A stretch of DNA of 64,000 nucleotides, taken from the NCBI RefSeq assembly GCF_007301515.1, contig NZ_CP041666.1, positions 1,364,001 through 1,428,000 of the forward strand, given 5' to 3'. A program made the position numbers and the translations under genes. Below, in pieces: positions 51,164 through 60,036 of this stretch. Numbering within the stretch: the first letter of the stretch is position 1; the number at the start of each line of letters is the position of its first letter. Under the pieces are notes generated by a model. The model had not been told where the DNA came from and ran no database searches. It saw only the letters and a program-made list of their open reading frames with translations. This DNA is from Radiobacillus deserti (GTDB lineage Bacteria; Bacillota; Bacilli; Bacillales; Amphibacillaceae).

Positions 51164-51196
51164 CATAAAAGGAGTCTCGCATAAGAGACTCCTTTT
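51164..51196. terminator. Terminator between the microprotein and the pilZ gene
   Basis: AAAAGGAGTCTC / GAGACTCCTTTTT stem with a 6-nt loop; works for both genes. Confidence 0.88.
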
Positions 51197-51565
51197 TCAT
51201 TCAGTCGAACTTAACCTTTGGTTTTTCACTACTTGTTTTAGTTGAGAAGTAATTTGATCTTGAACTTCTTCATCTGTATCCAGTTTCATTCCACAATGAT
51301 AATGGTTGGATAGTTCTTTAATCCAGACAATTTCTCCAGTTGTGACACAGTGTTGATCTAGTAATGTAAACTCCAGAATGTATGGTTTGTTCTTTTCAAT
51401 TGGTACCTCAATCGAGCACTCCATTCTGACTCCACTCAAACTAACATCCAACAATAAAACAGGATAGGTAGTGGAAGGAGTACTTTCTGTTGGTAACGTT
51501 TTAAAGCTAGCTGGTATTGGTTGCTCGAAGGAGAAGCGATAAGGTTCATTGCGCTTAAAGTACAT
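51197..51565 (-). CDS. PilZ domain protein
   Basis: This 122-residue single-domain protein has a KRNEPYRFSF start containing the arginine motif and LLDVSLSGVRME for the (D/N)xSxxG c-di-GMP-binding motif. A beta-rich remainder (GEIVWIKELSNHYHCGMKLD) follows. It is a likely c-di-GMP receptor, 1.2 kb from an EAL-domain enzyme. Confidence 0.82.
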   Translation of the reverse strand: MYFKRNEPYRFSFEQPIPASFKTLPTESTPSTTYPVLLLDVSLSGVRMECSIEVPIEKNKPYILEFTLLDQHCVTTGEIVWIKELSNHYHCGMKLDTDEEVQDQITSQLKQVVKNQRLSSTE

Positions 51566-51825
51566 GACGGACCTCCTCAGATTCCTTCTCTCTATTTGTG
51601 ATTTTGTAATCGAAAATAATGACTATATTATATATGTATTGTTTCGGTTAAATAATAGTAAATGTTAATAGTTTGTAAAAAAAATATAATACGAAAGCCC
51701 TATTATTTCATAGAATTTACAATTTTTTCTTGAAAAAATTGTCTAATATTGCGATTAGCTTTACTTCAAGATATTAGTTTGTCATAATCAATAGCGTTTG
51801 ATAATGAAAGAAAGAGGTAAAATAA

Positions 51826-52005
51826 ATGAAAAATTTAGGTGTAGTGTTAGGGGACTCGGATTTACAAGCAAAGATAGTTAAAAAGAGAAAAAGAATGTTT
51901 CAAATTGCTGAAAAATACGGAATGAATAGTAGATCCACCATTAAAGTCTCACAAGAACTAGATATACTTATTAATCAATATCAACGGCTAAAATATCCTA
52001 GTTGA
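51826..52005 (+). CDS. Spo0E-like phosphatase (first of tandem pair)
   Basis: This 59-residue protein, short enough to be missed by gene callers, has IVKKRKRMFQIAEKYGMNSR followed by VSQELDILINQYQ, containing the Spo0E-family SQELD motif. AAAGAGGTAAA precedes the ATG. It would remove phosphate from Spo0A~P. A paralogue follows 59 bp downstream. Confidence 0.75.
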   Translation: MKNLGVVLGDSDLQAKIVKKRKRMFQIAEKYGMNSRSTIKVSQELDILINQYQRLKYPS

Positions 52006-52064
52006 TATACTGATTTGCCCATTTTTGTCGTAGCATTGAGGAGAGGGGGTAACTCGGTATTTAA

Positions 52065-52256
52065 ATGAGTAACATAAAAGAATTATTAATTCGGATAGAA
52101 TATCTAAGAAAAAGAATGACCGAGATTGCCTTGAAAAAGGGTTTTACCAGTGCTGAATCTATTTCTATCAGTCAGGAATTGGACAAGTTGATGAATGATT
52201 ACGAAGTACAAAAAGTAAAAAATTACGATAAGATAAGCCCCTTTATTGAAAAATAA
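52065..52256 (+). CDS. Spo0E-like phosphatase (second of tandem pair)
   Basis: This 63-residue protein has LLIRIEYLRKRMTEIALKKG and ISISQELDKLMNDYEVQKVK, a clear Spo0E-family pattern including SQELD. GAGAGGGGG lies about 15 nt before the ATG, rather far. A weak hairpin (ACTAAC / GTTAGT) follows near 52275-52300. Confidence 0.78.
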   Translation: MSNIKELLIRIEYLRKRMTEIALKKGFTSAESISISQELDKLMNDYEVQKVKNYDKISPFIEK

Positions 52257-52337
52257 AGGATTTTTTTTTAAAAAAAGAACTAACGATAAGTTAGTCCTTC
52301 TTTGTATTGCGATATCATTTTTAGTCAATCGAGGATA

Positions 52338-53513
52338 TTAGCGTGTGTCTACTTTCGTTCTTGGTCCTTTCAGATAGCGCTCTAAGCGATCTAGTCCTTC
52401 TTTTAGTGTTTCCAAACTGTATGCATAAGATATTCTTACATACCCTTCCCCGAATGCTGAAAATGCACTTCCTGGTACGACAGCAAGATGTGCTTTGTTT
52501 ACAATATCGACTGCTAGTTCAAAAGTTGTTTTGCTATCTGTTGGTATTTTCGGAAATAAATAAAACGCCCCATTCGGTAATTCTACTTGTAATCCCATTT
52601 TCGTTAATCGTTCGAAGCAGTAATCTCTCCTTTTTAGATATTGTTCCCGCATTGGAATTGCATCGTCTATCCCATTTTTTAAGGCTTCTAATGCAGCGTA
52701 TTGGCTTATTGAAGAAGCACAGGATACGTTATACTGATGCACCTTTAATATTTGACCTGCTAGCCATTCTGGAGCAAGTACAAAGCCGATTCGCCATCCA
52801 GTCATGGAATGAGATTTAGACAACCCGTTTATTACAATGGTTTTGTCCCTCATGCTTGGGAAGGATGCGATAGAGTGATGATCTCCCTCATATACTAATT
52901 CACTATAAATTTCATCTGATAATACAAAAATATCACGATTTTCTAGCTCCTCGGCAATCTCTTTTAGCTGTACCTCTGAAAGCGTTGCACCTGTTGGATT
53001 GGAAGGATAAGGGAGGAGTACACATTTCGTTTTATCCGTAATATGAGATTTTATAAGCTCGCTTGTTAACTTAAATTGGTGGTGAGTGGTATCCACATGA
53101 ATTGGAACTCCACCTGCTAATCGAATCAACGGTTCATAACCTGGATAAACGGGACCAGGAAGAATCACTTCATCACCAGGAGAAAGGATTGTTCTTAAAG
53201 TAATGTCAATGGCCTGCGAGGCACCAACAGTGACAATAATTTCTGTATCCGCTGAATAAGAAAGATTATATTTTTGCTGGACAAATGAGCGAATAGCTTG
53301 TCGTAATGGTAATATGCCTGCGTTTGGTGTATAGACCGTTTGATTATGATCAATCGCAGCTATGCCAGCTTTTTTCACATGCTCTGGGGTATAAAAGTCT
53401 GGTTGGCCAATGGTCAAAGAGAGTATATTATCTTGTCCAGACACCATATTATAAAATTTTCGAATACCAGATATCTCAATGTTCTCTACTTGTCTATTAA
53501 TAGTTGGTTTCAT
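52338..53513 (-). CDS. patA: Class I/II aminotransferase, N-acetyl-LL-diaminopimelate aminotransferase PatA
   Basis: This 391-residue PLP enzyme has YTPNAGILPLRQAI, YPSNPTGATLS, SDEIYSELVYEGDHHS and the PLP lysine in NGLSKSHSMTGWRIGF. Length and position near ykyB follow B. subtilis PatA, which makes N-acetyl-LL-diaminopimelate between DapH and DapL. Both of those enzymes are encoded 5-7 kb away. Assignment to PatA rather than another class I enzyme rests on synteny and overall similarity. Confidence 0.82.
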   Translation of the reverse strand: MKPTINRQVENIEISGIRKFYNMVSGQDNILSLTIGQPDFYTPEHVKKAGIAAIDHNQTVYTPNAGILPLRQAIRSFVQQKYNLSYSADTEIIVTVGASQAIDITLRTILSPGDEVILPGPVYPGYEPLIRLAGGVPIHVDTTHHQFKLTSELIKSHITDKTKCVLLPYPSNPTGATLSEVQLKEIAEELENRDIFVLSDEIYSELVYEGDHHSIASFPSMRDKTIVINGLSKSHSMTGWRIGFVLAPEWLAGQILKVHQYNVSCASSISQYAALEALKNGIDDAIPMREQYLKRRDYCFERLTKMGLQVELPNGAFYLFPKIPTDSKTTFELAVDIVNKAHLAVVPGSAFSAFGEGYVRISYAYSLETLKEGLDRLERYLKGPRTKVDTR

Positions 53514-53620
53514 AGATCCTCCTGCATTTTTACAAAATGTTCAAACAATTTTGTATAATATTCGCAAAACATATTGTATAATGAAAGCGTTCCACCATTT
53601 TACCATAAGGAGAAATGTTT

Positions 53621-53779
53621 GTGAGACAGCGAAAACTACCATTTGATGAATTAGTTAACCAAAACAGAGAAGAATTAATGAAGGATCAGAAAGCAATGAC
53701 TGAAATCGAAGAGTACCTGGAATCTCGCCGTCAAGCTGATCCTTCTGAAAAAAAATTAAAAAAAGAGAACGCAAAATGA
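53621..53779 (+). CDS. FbpB-family small basic protein
   Basis: This 52-residue protein, RQRKLPFDELVNQNREELMK then AMTEIEEYLESRR and a lysine-rich tail, fits the FbpB family (PF13040). These act in B. subtilis with the small RNA FsrA in iron sparing. The start is GTG 53621 with AAGGAG 8 nt upstream; an ATG at 53615 is too close to that site. Two TTGTATAAT copies lie upstream (53551-53559 and 53574-53582). No Fur box was seen, so iron control is doubtful for this copy. Confidence 0.7.
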   Translation: MRQRKLPFDELVNQNREELMKDQKAMTEIEEYLESRRQADPSEKKLKKENAK

Positions 53780-53916
53780 TCATATCATAGTACTTTGTAA
53801 TCCTCCAAGAATTCAGAAGCACATTTCAGTTATGAAATGTGTTTTTTATTTTTCCATTATATGTTTAAGACTTTCTAGAACGGTCAAACCTATTTCTATA
53901 CAGAAAGGGTGATAGA

Positions 53917-54282
53917 ATGAGAGATTTTTATATACATTTCTTGAAGGATATAGTAACGGGGATCGGACTAACAGAATCCAATACGTTTATACTTGTGGGA
54001 TTGCTTAGTATTAGTGTGTCCTATGTCTTATTGAAACCTATTATAAGGCTATTCGTTCTTCTTCAATGGGATAAGCTGCTGACTTTTTTACTTAGTAGCG
54101 GATTCATATTAGCCATTATAGTTAGCGTCATTATAGAAACAGATGTAAGCAACTTTTATTCAGCTATACATGTCCTTCTAGGTTTTTGTATCTATGGATT
54201 CTTTATAGGGACATTATCATTATTTCGGTATATTTTCAGCCCTAATAAAAATTCGAAACAGTCAGTTGCTCAAAAAGCATAA
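53917..54282 (+). CDS. Integral membrane protein, unknown
   Basis: This 121-residue protein has three predicted spans (FILVGLLSISVSYVLL, LLTFLLSSGFILAIIVSVII, AIHVLLGFCIYGFFIGTLSL) and a basic tail. GAAAGGGTG precedes the ATG. No family is recognised. It is convergent with ykyB. Confidence 0.6.
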   Translation: MRDFYIHFLKDIVTGIGLTESNTFILVGLLSISVSYVLLKPIIRLFVLLQWDKLLTFLLSSGFILAIIVSVIIETDVSNFYSAIHVLLGFCIYGFFIGTLSLFRYIFSPNKNSKQSVAQKA

Positions 54283-54306
54283 AAAATGCCGATTATTCAT
54301 CGGCAT
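54281..54306 (-). terminator. Terminator of ykyB
   Basis: ATGCCGAT / ATCGGCAT stem with T6 on the minus strand. Confidence 0.8.
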
Positions 54307-54317
54307 CTAGTAAGCGT

Positions 54318-54788
54318 TTATCTTTTGTATCGTTTTGATTTAAAAGGACTATCCATTTTCCCTAGTGAAGATGGGGTATAGTAGGTAGAACGGTGATGGG
54401 TCGGTCTAGGTTTTTCAAGCGGCCAGCCTAAATAATTTGCTAATAGTTTTTTGGCATGGGATAAGGACATATGTGTTTTAGGATTTCTGTAGCTCTGATC
54501 TAATTTACCTAAGTGCTTTAACGTTTTGAAATCGTCTTTGCTAGGTGGGATATGGAAGTAGTAATCCGCTATTTGTACGAGTAGGGTTGAATGCTGATGG
54601 CTAAATTTGGGATGGTCGGAAAAGTGTAATCCGATTTTAGTAGCAGCTTGTTCCTCTATAAGCTTTTTAATGGCTTCTTTTTTTAGTTGATATAAATATT
54701 TTGGGTCAGGTGCTGTTTTGGCGTGTTTATTCACAACGAATAAAGCTCTAGCTAATTCCTGAACGTCTATATCCCTTGGTTGTAACAT
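54318..54788 (-). CDS. ykyB: YkyB (Kre) regulator
   Basis: This 156-residue protein has RALFVVNKHAKTAPDPKYLY, KIGLHFSDHPKFSHQHSTLL and PKTHMSLSHAKKLLANYLGW, characteristic of YkyB. In B. subtilis this protein, also called Kre, down-regulates ComK through its message. GAAAGGAGCAG precedes the ATG. Neighbours match the B. subtilis patA-cheV-ykyB-ykuE region, with cheV absent here. Confidence 0.87.
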   Translation of the reverse strand: MLQPRDIDVQELARALFVVNKHAKTAPDPKYLYQLKKEAIKKLIEEQAATKIGLHFSDHPKFSHQHSTLLVQIADYYFHIPPSKDDFKTLKHLGKLDQSYRNPKTHMSLSHAKKLLANYLGWPLEKPRPTHHRSTYYTPSSLGKMDSPFKSKRYKR

Positions 54789-54904
54789 TTCGCTGCTCCT
54801 TTCCTTTCAAAGAGGATAGATTCTACTATACTACACAATCTTATCAGGAAATTCAATTTATACAAACAAAAAAAGAGCTAAAACAACTCTTTTTGTGATA
54901 CAAA

Positions 54905-55474
54905 CTATTCTGTCATGGACTTAATATCTTCTATAATCGTATCCATTTCTGCTGCCTTACGGCCATCGTACCGTTTAATAGCATTTCCTTCAGGCGTAAC
55001 TAAGTAAAAGTAATAGGTGTGAACCCGTTGGTCCGAATCCGCTATTTTTTCAACAGGTGCTTTAAAGGATTTAATTGAAAATTCCTTAATTGTCTTAAAC
55101 GGGTAGCCGGTTAGCAGATTCCAATTTTCAAAAGTTCCACCACGTTCTGAGACATATTCTTTCAATATTTCTTTTGTGTCGTTTTCAGGATCTACGGAAA
55201 AGGATACAAGTTCTACGTCTAAGTTCTCATCTTCCAGTTTCTGTTGTAATCGAGCCATGTTAGCAGTCATTGGTGGACAGACGGTTTGGCAGTTAGTAAA
55301 TATCATATCAGCTACCCAAAATTTCCCTTCGAACTGTTCTTTTGTAACCATTTTTCCATCTTGGTTTTCAAAACTAAAGGGTTGAACCTCATAGTTAAAA
55401 TCTCCATTATATGTACTTCCACAAGCTGATAGAAATAAAATTAGTAGTAAACCAATCCATTTTATATATTTCAT
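54905..55474 (-). CDS. SCO1/SenC-family copper chaperone lipoprotein (YpmQ-like)
   Basis: A 189-residue thioredoxin-fold protein with the lipoprotein signal KYIKWIGLLLILFLSACGS. The copper-binding CxxxC is in FTNCQTVCPPMTANM, and a His lies in RVHTYYFYLV. It delivers copper to the CuA site of cytochrome c oxidase. ATG 55474 has GGGAGGG at good distance; an ATG one codon earlier and a longer frame are alternatives. A hairpin with T-run (54870-54894) follows. Confidence 0.88.
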   Translation of the reverse strand: MKYIKWIGLLLILFLSACGSTYNGDFNYEVQPFSFENQDGKMVTKEQFEGKFWVADMIFTNCQTVCPPMTANMARLQQKLEDENLDVELVSFSVDPENDTKEILKEYVSERGGTFENWNLLTGYPFKTIKEFSIKSFKAPVEKIADSDQRVHTYYFYLVTPEGNAIKRYDGRKAAEMDTIIEDIKSMTE

Positions 55475-55549
55475 CATGTCCCTCCCGATTTGCATTTCCG
55501 ATAAATAGTAACATGTTTAGTTCCAATATCAAAATCTATGTAGTTAGAT

Positions 55550-56410
55550 TCAGGTTCGTTCATGACGTAAAGAGAAAACTGTAATTTCTGGTTTGCAAAG
55601 AAATCGATAGGGTACACGAGTGGTGCCAATCCCTCTACTTACAAATAAATCCATTGATTTCGTATCTAAGGAATATTTCCCCTCTACATATTTCTCCGCA
55701 TAAGCTGGAGTGTATAGGTATCCGATGAGTGGGATTTGGATTTGTCCTCCGTGACTGTGACCAGAGAGTTGGACATCTACCTCGTAATTTTTGGAGATAT
55801 CTGCAAAATCTGGCTCATGTACAAGTAGAATGGAATAAAGGGTCTTATCAATTCCTTGCAAGGCTTGTTCAATATTTGGTTTCCCTAACATCACATCATC
55901 TAATCCAGATAAAGCAATAGTATCTCCTTGTCCATTTGTGATAAGTGTATGGCTATTTTGAAGGGTAACAAAACCTGCTGCTTCCATCGTTTCTTTCACA
56001 ATTTCTGTTCCATAACCTCCATGATCATGGTTTCCATAAATCCAATATTTACCATGCTTGCTAGATATAGCTTGAAGGGTAGTGATTATACTTTGATTCC
56101 ATTCAAATGTATGTGGCTTATCCACTAAATCTCCAGTAAAGACAACGAGATCTGGTTCTAGTTTATTTATTTCTTTTACTAGTTGTTTAAGTTGTTCTAG
56201 GGAAAAATGGAAGCCAACGTGTGTATCACTAAACTGCACAATCTTAAATCCATTGAAAGAGTTTGGGATTTTAGATGACCTTAATGGTTCAGAATGTATC
56301 TTTAGCATTTTAGGCTCGATTTCATGAGCATAATAATAAGTTCCTCCTCCAAGCCCAAAGAACGCAAGTGAAGAAGATAGGACTCGTTTTAGGAATGTTC
56401 TTCTATTCAT
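55550..56410 (-). CDS. ykuE: Tat-exported metallophosphoesterase YkuE
   Basis: A 286-residue protein with a twin-arginine signal, NRRTFLKRVLSSSLAFFGLG, and calcineurin-type motifs QFSDTHVG, VVFTGDLVD, YGNHDHGGYG and LSGHSHGGQ. B. subtilis YkuE is a Tat substrate placed in the cell wall. The physiological substrate is not known. It lies upstream of the Sco gene on the same strand. Confidence 0.88.
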   Translation of the reverse strand: MNRRTFLKRVLSSSLAFFGLGGGTYYYAHEIEPKMLKIHSEPLRSSKIPNSFNGFKIVQFSDTHVGFHFSLEQLKQLVKEINKLEPDLVVFTGDLVDKPHTFEWNQSIITTLQAISSKHGKYWIYGNHDHGGYGTEIVKETMEAAGFVTLQNSHTLITNGQGDTIALSGLDDVMLGKPNIEQALQGIDKTLYSILLVHEPDFADISKNYEVDVQLSGHSHGGQIQIPLIGYLYTPAYAEKYVEGKYSLDTKSMDLFVSRGIGTTRVPYRFLCKPEITVFSLRHERT

Positions 56411-56504
56411 AGGAACAACCTTTCATCAGACTTTTCATGTATGTACGTGTCATTATAGCATGATTTAACAGTACTGTGGGGGTGGATGATAGCGATAGAA
56501 ATAA

Positions 56505-56537
56505 ATGCCCTTTTTCGATGAGAAAAAGGGCATTTAT
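56505..56537 (-). terminator. Terminator of yplQ
   Basis: AAATGCCCTTTTTC pairs with GAAAAAGGGCATTT across a short loop. Confidence 0.8.
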
Positions 56538-57172
56538 TAAATAATAAAGTAGAAAATGGTGAGAAAGTGAAACATGGAGCCGGCTAATACAAATAGGTGC
56601 CAAACAGCATGATGAAAGTGAAATTTCCGCCATACGTAGAAAATGGCTCCCACTGTATAAAATAATCCACCAAGAACGAGATAATTCACACCCTCTTGAG
56701 GTAACTTTTCCGTAAGTGGACCCCATACAAGTGTAATCATCCATCCCATTAATATATAAAACAGGGTGGATAATACGATGAACTGATTAACAAAGAATAT
56801 TTTAAAAACCACTCCTATTACAGCAATCCCCCAGACAATGCCGAACAGGGTCCAGCCTATTTCACCGCGAAGGGGGCCGAGTAGAAGAGGGGTGTAGGTT
56901 CCCGCAATAAATAAATAGATGGAGGAGTGATCAAAAATTTGAAAAATATGTTTCCATTTTCCACTTGGCAGGCTGTGCACGATAGTGGACGATAGATACA
57001 TGATTAACATAGTGGAACCAAATATTGCTGTAGACACAACCTGTAAGGTAGTACCTTCTAAAGTTGCATATAAGATGAGTAACACTAAGGCAACAATACT
57101 AAAAACGACACCAATTCCGTGTGTGATTGCATGAGCAATTTCTTCTTTCTTGGTAAACGTATGGGTTGTCAT
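56537..57172 (-). CDS. yplQ: Hemolysin III / PAQR-family membrane protein
   Basis: This 211-residue, seven-span protein has EEIAHAITHGIGVVFSIVAL, STIVHSLPSGKWKHIFQIFD, HSSIYLFIAGTYTPLLLGPL and FHFHHAVWHLFVLAGSMFHF. These are the conserved His/Asp/Ser positions of the hemolysin III/PAQR superfamily. ATG 57172 has GAGGA 8 nt upstream; a 20-residue extension is unsupported. Confidence 0.87.
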   Translation of the reverse strand: MTTHTFTKKEEIAHAITHGIGVVFSIVALVLLILYATLEGTTLQVVSTAIFGSTMLIMYLSSTIVHSLPSGKWKHIFQIFDHSSIYLFIAGTYTPLLLGPLRGEIGWTLFGIVWGIAVIGVVFKIFFVNQFIVLSTLFYILMGWMITLVWGPLTEKLPQEGVNYLVLGGLFYTVGAIFYVWRKFHFHHAVWHLFVLAGSMFHFLTIFYFII

Positions 57173-57279
57173 TGTTAAAATCCTCATTTCTTTTATCTCC
57201 TCTATTATAACGTGTACATATCGGGAATACATGGAACTCTCGACTTATTTCATTGGAATCAACGATACTTGTTTTTATT

Positions 57280-57414
57280 ATGGCTACGAAGCGTTCCTTT
57301 ATAACCGAAAAAATAAAGGAGAAAATCCTCCAATTATTGGATAATAGAGTGGTTGGATGGAAACTACTTAACGGACAGAACGAAGAGTTAAAATCCTTTT
57401 TAATGGAACTGTAA
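57280..57414 (+). CDS. Possible 44-residue ORF
   Basis: An open frame, MATKRSFITEKIKEKILQLL then DNRVVGWKLLNGQNEELKSF, with helical character but no recognisable ribosome binding site. It may be a real small gene or a fragment of something lost in the yplQ-darB interval. Included for completeness only. Confidence 0.22.
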   Translation: MATKRSFITEKIKEKILQLLDNRVVGWKLLNGQNEELKSFLMEL

Positions 57415-57504
57415 ATAGTCTCCTATTCTTATTTATGATAAACTATGTAAGAGATTTCTATTGCGTGAACAATCTCCTCAACTGCAAATAAAGGGAGTGG
57501 AGAC

Positions 57505-57963
57505 ATGACAAGTACAAAGTACAATGAACTAATCGACTTTAAAGTGGGAGACCTTATGATTCCATCTGAAAAAGTGGCACATGTACAGCTCGGTAATCCT
57601 CTAGAACATGCGTTATTAGTTTTGGTGAAATCAGGATATTCTGCAGTTCCTGTTTTAGATATTTCATACAAACTGCATGGGACAATTAGTAAGACCGTTA
57701 TTTTAAACCGTGTCCTCGGCTTAGAAAGGTTTGAAATGGAAAAGCTATCCGATATTAAGGTGGATGACGTGATGAATCAATCCGTGCCTTATTTACATCG
57801 CGAGGATGATTTTGTCACAAGTCTTAAATCTTTGGTTGATTTTCCATTTGTTTGTGTAGCTGATGAGGAAGGGTATTTTGACGGAATACTAACAAGAAGA
57901 GCGATTTTAAAGCAGTTGAATAAATATCTTCACGTAAATCGAAACAAACCTGTTATCGAATAA
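57505..57963 (+). CDS. darB: CBS-domain c-di-AMP-binding protein DarB/CbpB
   Basis: This 152-residue protein consists of a CBS pair: VGDLMIPSEKVAHVQLGNPL, LVKSGYSAVPVLDISYKLHG, VDDVMNQSVPYLHREDDFVT and LTRRAILKQL. It corresponds to B. subtilis YkuL (DarB). That protein binds c-di-AMP and in its free form interacts with Rel and pyruvate carboxylase. AAAGGGAGTGGAG precedes the ATG. The position upstream of dapH matches the ykuL-ykuQ order, with the intervening ccpC and flavodoxin genes missing. Confidence 0.87.
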   Translation: MTSTKYNELIDFKVGDLMIPSEKVAHVQLGNPLEHALLVLVKSGYSAVPVLDISYKLHGTISKTVILNRVLGLERFEMEKLSDIKVDDVMNQSVPYLHREDDFVTSLKSLVDFPFVCVADEEGYFDGILTRRAILKQLNKYLHVNRNKPVIE

Positions 57964-58039
57964 AAAACTTTTTCTTTGGCAGATACCGCATGATTTGGTA
58001 AAGTAAAATGAAATTAAACTAGTATAGGAGGCAATTTTC

Positions 58040-58762
58040 TTGAAAATGATGGATGCAAACGAAATCATTTCGTTTATTTCAAACAGCAAAAAATCAACGC
58101 CAGTAAAAGTGTATGTAAAGGGGAAAGACCTTTCAAATCTTACATTTAGTGATGACGTGAAAACATTCCTAACAGGTGATACTGGGGTAATTTTTGGTGA
58201 GTGGAAGGAAATTAAAGAAGTAATATCTACATATAAAGATCAAATCGAGGATTATGTGGTCGAAAGTGATCGTAGGAATTCAGCGATTCCACTTCTTGAC
58301 ACGAAGGACATTAATGCACGAATCGAGCCAGGTGCTGTTATTCGTGATCAGGTAGAAATTGGTGATGGTGCGGTCATCATGATGGGAGCAATGATTAATA
58401 TCGGTTCAGTTGTCGGTGAGGGTACTATGATTGATATGAATGTAACCCTTGGCGGTCGAGCTACTGTTGGTAAAAACTGCCACATCGGTGCTGGTTCTGT
58501 TTTAGCTGGAGTGATTGAACCTCCATCCGCAAAGCCTGTTGTGGTGGAAGATGATGTCGTAATTGGGGCTAATGTAGTAGTTCTAGAAGGTGTAACGATT
58601 GGTAAAGGAGCAATTGTTGCTGCGGGTGCTGTTGTTACGAAGGATGTCGCACCAAATACGTTAGTTGCTGGTACACCAGCAAGAGTATTAAAAGAAATCG
58701 ATGATCAAACGAAATCTAAAACAGAAATTAAACAAGAATTAAGAAAACTTAACGATGAATAA
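58040..58762 (+). CDS. dapH: Tetrahydrodipicolinate N-acetyltransferase
   Basis: This 240-residue protein starts KMMDANEIISFISNSKKSTP, virtually as in B. subtilis DapH. It has a left-handed beta-helix of hexapeptide repeats (IRDQVEIGDGAVIMMGAMIN, TVGKNCHIGAGSVLAGVIEP). It acetylates tetrahydrodipicolinate in the lysine/peptidoglycan branch. The start is a TTG with TAGGAGG upstream; an ATG two codons later is possible. A hairpin between it and dapL contains an AGGAG-like sequence. Confidence 0.95.
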   Translation: MKMMDANEIISFISNSKKSTPVKVYVKGKDLSNLTFSDDVKTFLTGDTGVIFGEWKEIKEVISTYKDQIEDYVVESDRRNSAIPLLDTKDINARIEPGAVIRDQVEIGDGAVIMMGAMINIGSVVGEGTMIDMNVTLGGRATVGKNCHIGAGSVLAGVIEPPSAKPVVVEDDVVIGANVVVLEGVTIGKGAIVAAGAVVTKDVAPNTLVAGTPARVLKEIDDQTKSKTEIKQELRKLNDE

Positions 58763-58838
58763 GATGTTACCTATATAGGAGAAAAAGGCAGGGGGGAGAT
58801 ACTCCTGCTTTTTCTATAGAAAGAAGGTAAGGACGAGA

Positions 58839-59972
58839 ATGTTAGAAGTGAATCAGCTAATAAAAATCCGAAGAGAGCTCCACCAAATTCCTGAAATAGG
58901 ATTTCAAGAGCATAAAACGCAGGCATATTTACTTTCTTTTATACAAAAACTTCCGCAAGATAACATGGAGGTAAAGACATGGAAAACTGGTATTCTTGTG
59001 AAAGTGAAAGGGACTAAGTCTTCCATGACTATCGCCTACCGTACGGATATGGATGGTTTACCCATCGAGGAAGAAACGGATTTTGATTTTCAATCCCAGC
59101 ATAAAGGGTTTATGCATGCTTGCGGGCATGACTTCCATATGACGATTGCCCTAGCAGCATTACAGGCCATTGCTGAACAACCACCAGAGCACAATGTGTT
59201 GTTTGTTTTTCAACCAGCAGAGGAAGGTCCTGGGGGAGCATTCCCAATGCTTCAATCCAATGAGTTTAAAGAATGGTGGCCTGATTTAATCTTTGCATTA
59301 CACATTGCACCAGAGCTTCCAGTTGGAACGGTCTCCTCTAAGCCGGGATTGCTATTTGCGAATACAAGTGAATTGTTTATCGATTTTAAAGGGAAAGGCG
59401 GTCATGCAGCTTATCCCCATTTGACGAAAGATATGGTAGTTGCTGCCAGTGGATTTGTTGGAGAACTGCAAACCATTGTTTCGAGAAGAGTGGATCCACT
59501 AGAAAGTGCGGTTGTTACAATAGGGAAGATTACAGGAGGAACTGTTCAGAATGTGATAGCAGAAAACGCACGCTTAGAAGGAACAATCCGTACATTATCT
59601 CCCGACTTAATGCCAATTATTAAAACGGAAATAGATGCTTTAAAGCGTGGATTTGAAATGATGTATGATTGTGAAATTAGGATTGATTTTGGAGCTAATT
59701 ATTATCAGGTGTTTAACCGAGAAGAGTTGGTACTTGCATTTAAAAATATTGTGGAGACAAGTGAAATGGATTGGAAAGACGCTCCTGCAGCAATGACAGG
59801 TGAGGATTTTGGATACATGCTTCGAGATATTCCTGGGTTTATGTTTTGGTTAGGAGTAGATTCTCCATATGGATTGCATCATAGTAAGTTGACCGCTAAT
59901 GAGGATGCTATTCCACTTGCAGCAAAACTCGTAGAAAAGACGTTACGTAAATTAAAGCCTATGAATGCATAG
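58839..59972 (+). CDS. dapL: N-acetyldiaminopimelate deacetylase
   Basis: This 377-residue M20-type amidohydrolase has IRRELHQIPEIGFQEHKTQA, YRTDMDGLPIEEET, HACGHDFHMTIALA and FQPAEEGPGGAFPM, the metal-binding motifs. It releases LL-diaminopimelate from the N-acetyl form. AAGAAGGTAAGGA precedes the ATG. It is co-directional with dapH, as in B. subtilis (ykuQ-ykuR). Confidence 0.94.
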   Translation: MLEVNQLIKIRRELHQIPEIGFQEHKTQAYLLSFIQKLPQDNMEVKTWKTGILVKVKGTKSSMTIAYRTDMDGLPIEEETDFDFQSQHKGFMHACGHDFHMTIALAALQAIAEQPPEHNVLFVFQPAEEGPGGAFPMLQSNEFKEWWPDLIFALHIAPELPVGTVSSKPGLLFANTSELFIDFKGKGGHAAYPHLTKDMVVAASGFVGELQTIVSRRVDPLESAVVTIGKITGGTVQNVIAENARLEGTIRTLSPDLMPIIKTEIDALKRGFEMMYDCEIRIDFGANYYQVFNREELVLAFKNIVETSEMDWKDAPAAMTGEDFGYMLRDIPGFMFWLGVDSPYGLHHSKLTANEDAIPLAAKLVEKTLRKLKPMNA

Positions 59973-60036
59973 TAATTAAAGAAAATGCACACTCTATAGA
60001 TAGATTTTTTAGATATTAGAGGAGGCATTTTAAACA

